DNA of 64,000 nt from Sternotherus odoratus (lineage: Eukaryota; Chordata; Testudines; Kinosternidae): NCBI GenBank assembly GCA_032164245.1, contig JAVMKO010000043.1, forward strand, positions 310,001 through 374,000, given 5' to 3'. The translations under genes were made by a program, and so were the position numbers. Positions 53,495 through 64,000 of this stretch are shown here, in pieces. Within the stretch, counting starts at the first letter, position 1. Every line of letters begins with the position of its first letter. The notes below the pieces were generated by a model. It was not told the origin of the DNA and made no database searches. It worked only from the letters and a program-made list of their open reading frames with translations.

Positions 53495-53725
53495 TGCAAG
53501 GGCCGCCGGGAATTGTAGTCCGGCCTCCCTCCCCGGTGCATGCTGGGAATTGTAGTCCGCCCCCCCCCCGCCTCCATCCCCCGGTGCCTGCTGGGAATTG
53601 TAGTCCGCCTCCCTCCCGGTGCATGCCGGGAATTGTAGTCCGGCCCCGCGCCTCTCTCCCCGGTGCATGCTGGGATACGTAGTCCAGCCCCCTCCTTCCC
53701 TAACCTGGTGCGTGCTGGGATGTGT
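53495..53725. promoter_or_regulatory. Tandem array of SBS/ZNF143-type motifs between CCDC22 and CACNA1F
   Basis: Six copies spaced 35-48 bp, each of the form gcatgctgggaattgtagtc c: near 53504 (gccgggaattgtagtcc), 53540, 53588, 53622, 53665 (variant gggatacgtagtcc) and 53712 (degenerate, gggatgtgtcc). The reverse complement, ggactacaattcccagcatg, is the known ZNF143/SBS recognition element found in many vertebrate promoters. Position immediately upstream of CCDC22 makes this its likely promoter, possibly shared with divergent CACNA1F. Confidence 0.75.
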
Positions 53726-53879
53726 CCCCCCCCCCTTGAATCCAACCCCCCCCCATTCCTGTCCCCGGCTTCCACCCCGCGGGCCTCACTCCCCACTCCC
53801 GGGGGTCCCGGCTCGGTGGCTCCCCATGAATTGGGGGGGGGGGGTTGGGGGGGGCCCAGCCCCGCTTGTCCCAGTTTCC

Positions 53880-54550
53880 CCTAGAACCAGTTCTTCACGC
53901 AGGAGGGGATCGAAGCTCCCAGAGTGCACTGGGGCCACGTCAAGTTGGGGGATCCAGGGGCTCCCAGAATGCACCTGGGGGGCAGGAGTTGGGGGACCTG
54001 GGGGGGCTCCCAGAATGCACCTGGGGGAAGGAATTGGGGGACCAGGGGGCTCCCAGAATGCATCAGAGGGGAGGGGGAGTTGGGGGGCCACATGGAGGAT
54101 GCCTTTTGCTCCTGGCTTTCACCTCCATTGCCCCCCCCCCCGCAGACGGCCCCCTCGGTGCCCCCCCCCTCGGGAGAGGGGCCGGCTGGTCCCCCCCCCA
54201 CTAGCCTGCGCTGACTCTGAAGTTAATCCCCCTTAATCCCGCGGCGCGGACGCGACGGAGACACAGGGAGAGGGAGAGAGAAAGGGGGCACCAGGGGACT
54301 GCCAGGGGGGGCACCAGGGGACTGCCAGGGGGGGCACCAGGGGACTGCCCCGGGGGGGGCACTGGGGGTGGCCGGGTACCGGGGGGGGAACAGGGGCAAG
54401 GAACACCCAGGGGGCCCCATCACCAGCTCTCACCCCCCCACCTGGGCTGGCTCCCCCGTGTGAGGGAGCCGTGGGGGGGCTTTTCCCCAAGGCCCCACCT
54501 CCGCCATAGGGCATCGGCCGGGCTAAGAGGTGAAACCCCCCACCCCCAGG
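53880..54550. other. CACNA1F 5' flank: short repeats, no other gene seen
   Basis: 53930-54070 has four copies of gggggctcccagaatgcacc plus tgggggaaggaattggggga. 54285-54350 has three copies of caccaggggactgccagggg. The rest is unique C/G-rich sequence. No TATA box was seen before the CACNA1F start; an acceptor-like aacccccccacccccag directly precedes the ATG. Confidence 0.5.

Positions 54551-64000
<9,450 letters not shown>

Overview
The window is 64 kb of vertebrate nuclear DNA: spliced genes with GT-AG introns, long GC-rich introns, and a separate minisatellite in almost every intron and spacer. Gene content, very high GC, dispersed tRNA-like SINE heads and an LTR family I associate with turtles suggest a sauropsid, most likely a turtle, and a microchromosome-like region. 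The species call is inference from recognition only.

Layout, left to right. (1) 0-3 kb: the 5' end of an unidentified minus-strand secreted-protein gene, perhaps semaphorin-like, beside a 50-bp satellite. (2) 5.2-9.4 kb: TSPYL2 (minus, 7 exons, intact frame), with a 19-residue coding repeat and a CpG/NRF1/CCAAT promoter. (3) 12.7-13.9 kb: GPR173/SREB3 (minus, single coding exon). (4) 14-18 kb: satellites and CA repeats. (5) 18.2-27.8 kb: PPP1R3F (minus, 4 exons), whose first exon holds a 36-bp array just upstream of the PP1-binding RVLF motif. (6) 28-41 kb: two candidate TATA-containing first exons, then FOXP3 (plus), interrupted by a 200-bp N gap where the zinc-finger exon is expected. (7) 41.0-52.8 kb: CCDC22 (minus, all 17 exons located), tail-to-tail with FOXP3 and with overlapping 3' ends. 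(8) 53.5-53.7 kb: a tandem array of ZNF143/SBS-type motifs between divergent CCDC22 and CACNA1F. (9) 54.5-64 kb: the first seven exons of CACNA1F (plus), running off the window.

The order PPP1R3F-FOXP3-CCDC22-CACNA1F, with alternating strands, is the human Xp11.23 order. The adjacent TSPYL2-GPR173 pair matches human Xp11.22. The genes are functionally diverse (chromatin/NAP-like factor, orphan GPCR, glycogen-targeting PP1 subunit, Treg master regulator, Commander-complex scaffold, L-type calcium channel); they share a neighbourhood rather than a pathway.

Two things stand out. First, minisatellites here have captured exons and splice sites. CACNA1F contains tandem cassettes carrying part of exon 4 (54 nt, in frame), the end of exon 6, and the selectivity-filter end of exon 7 (39 nt, in frame), each with its own AG and GT. 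A CCDC22 intron array repeats the acceptor of exon 10 more than twenty times. Second, single-base indels, mostly in homopolymers, break the frames of CCDC22 (about ten), FOXP3 (at least two) and CACNA1F exons 1-2, while every splice site but one and all exon phases stay coherent. This looks like consensus error rather than gene decay.
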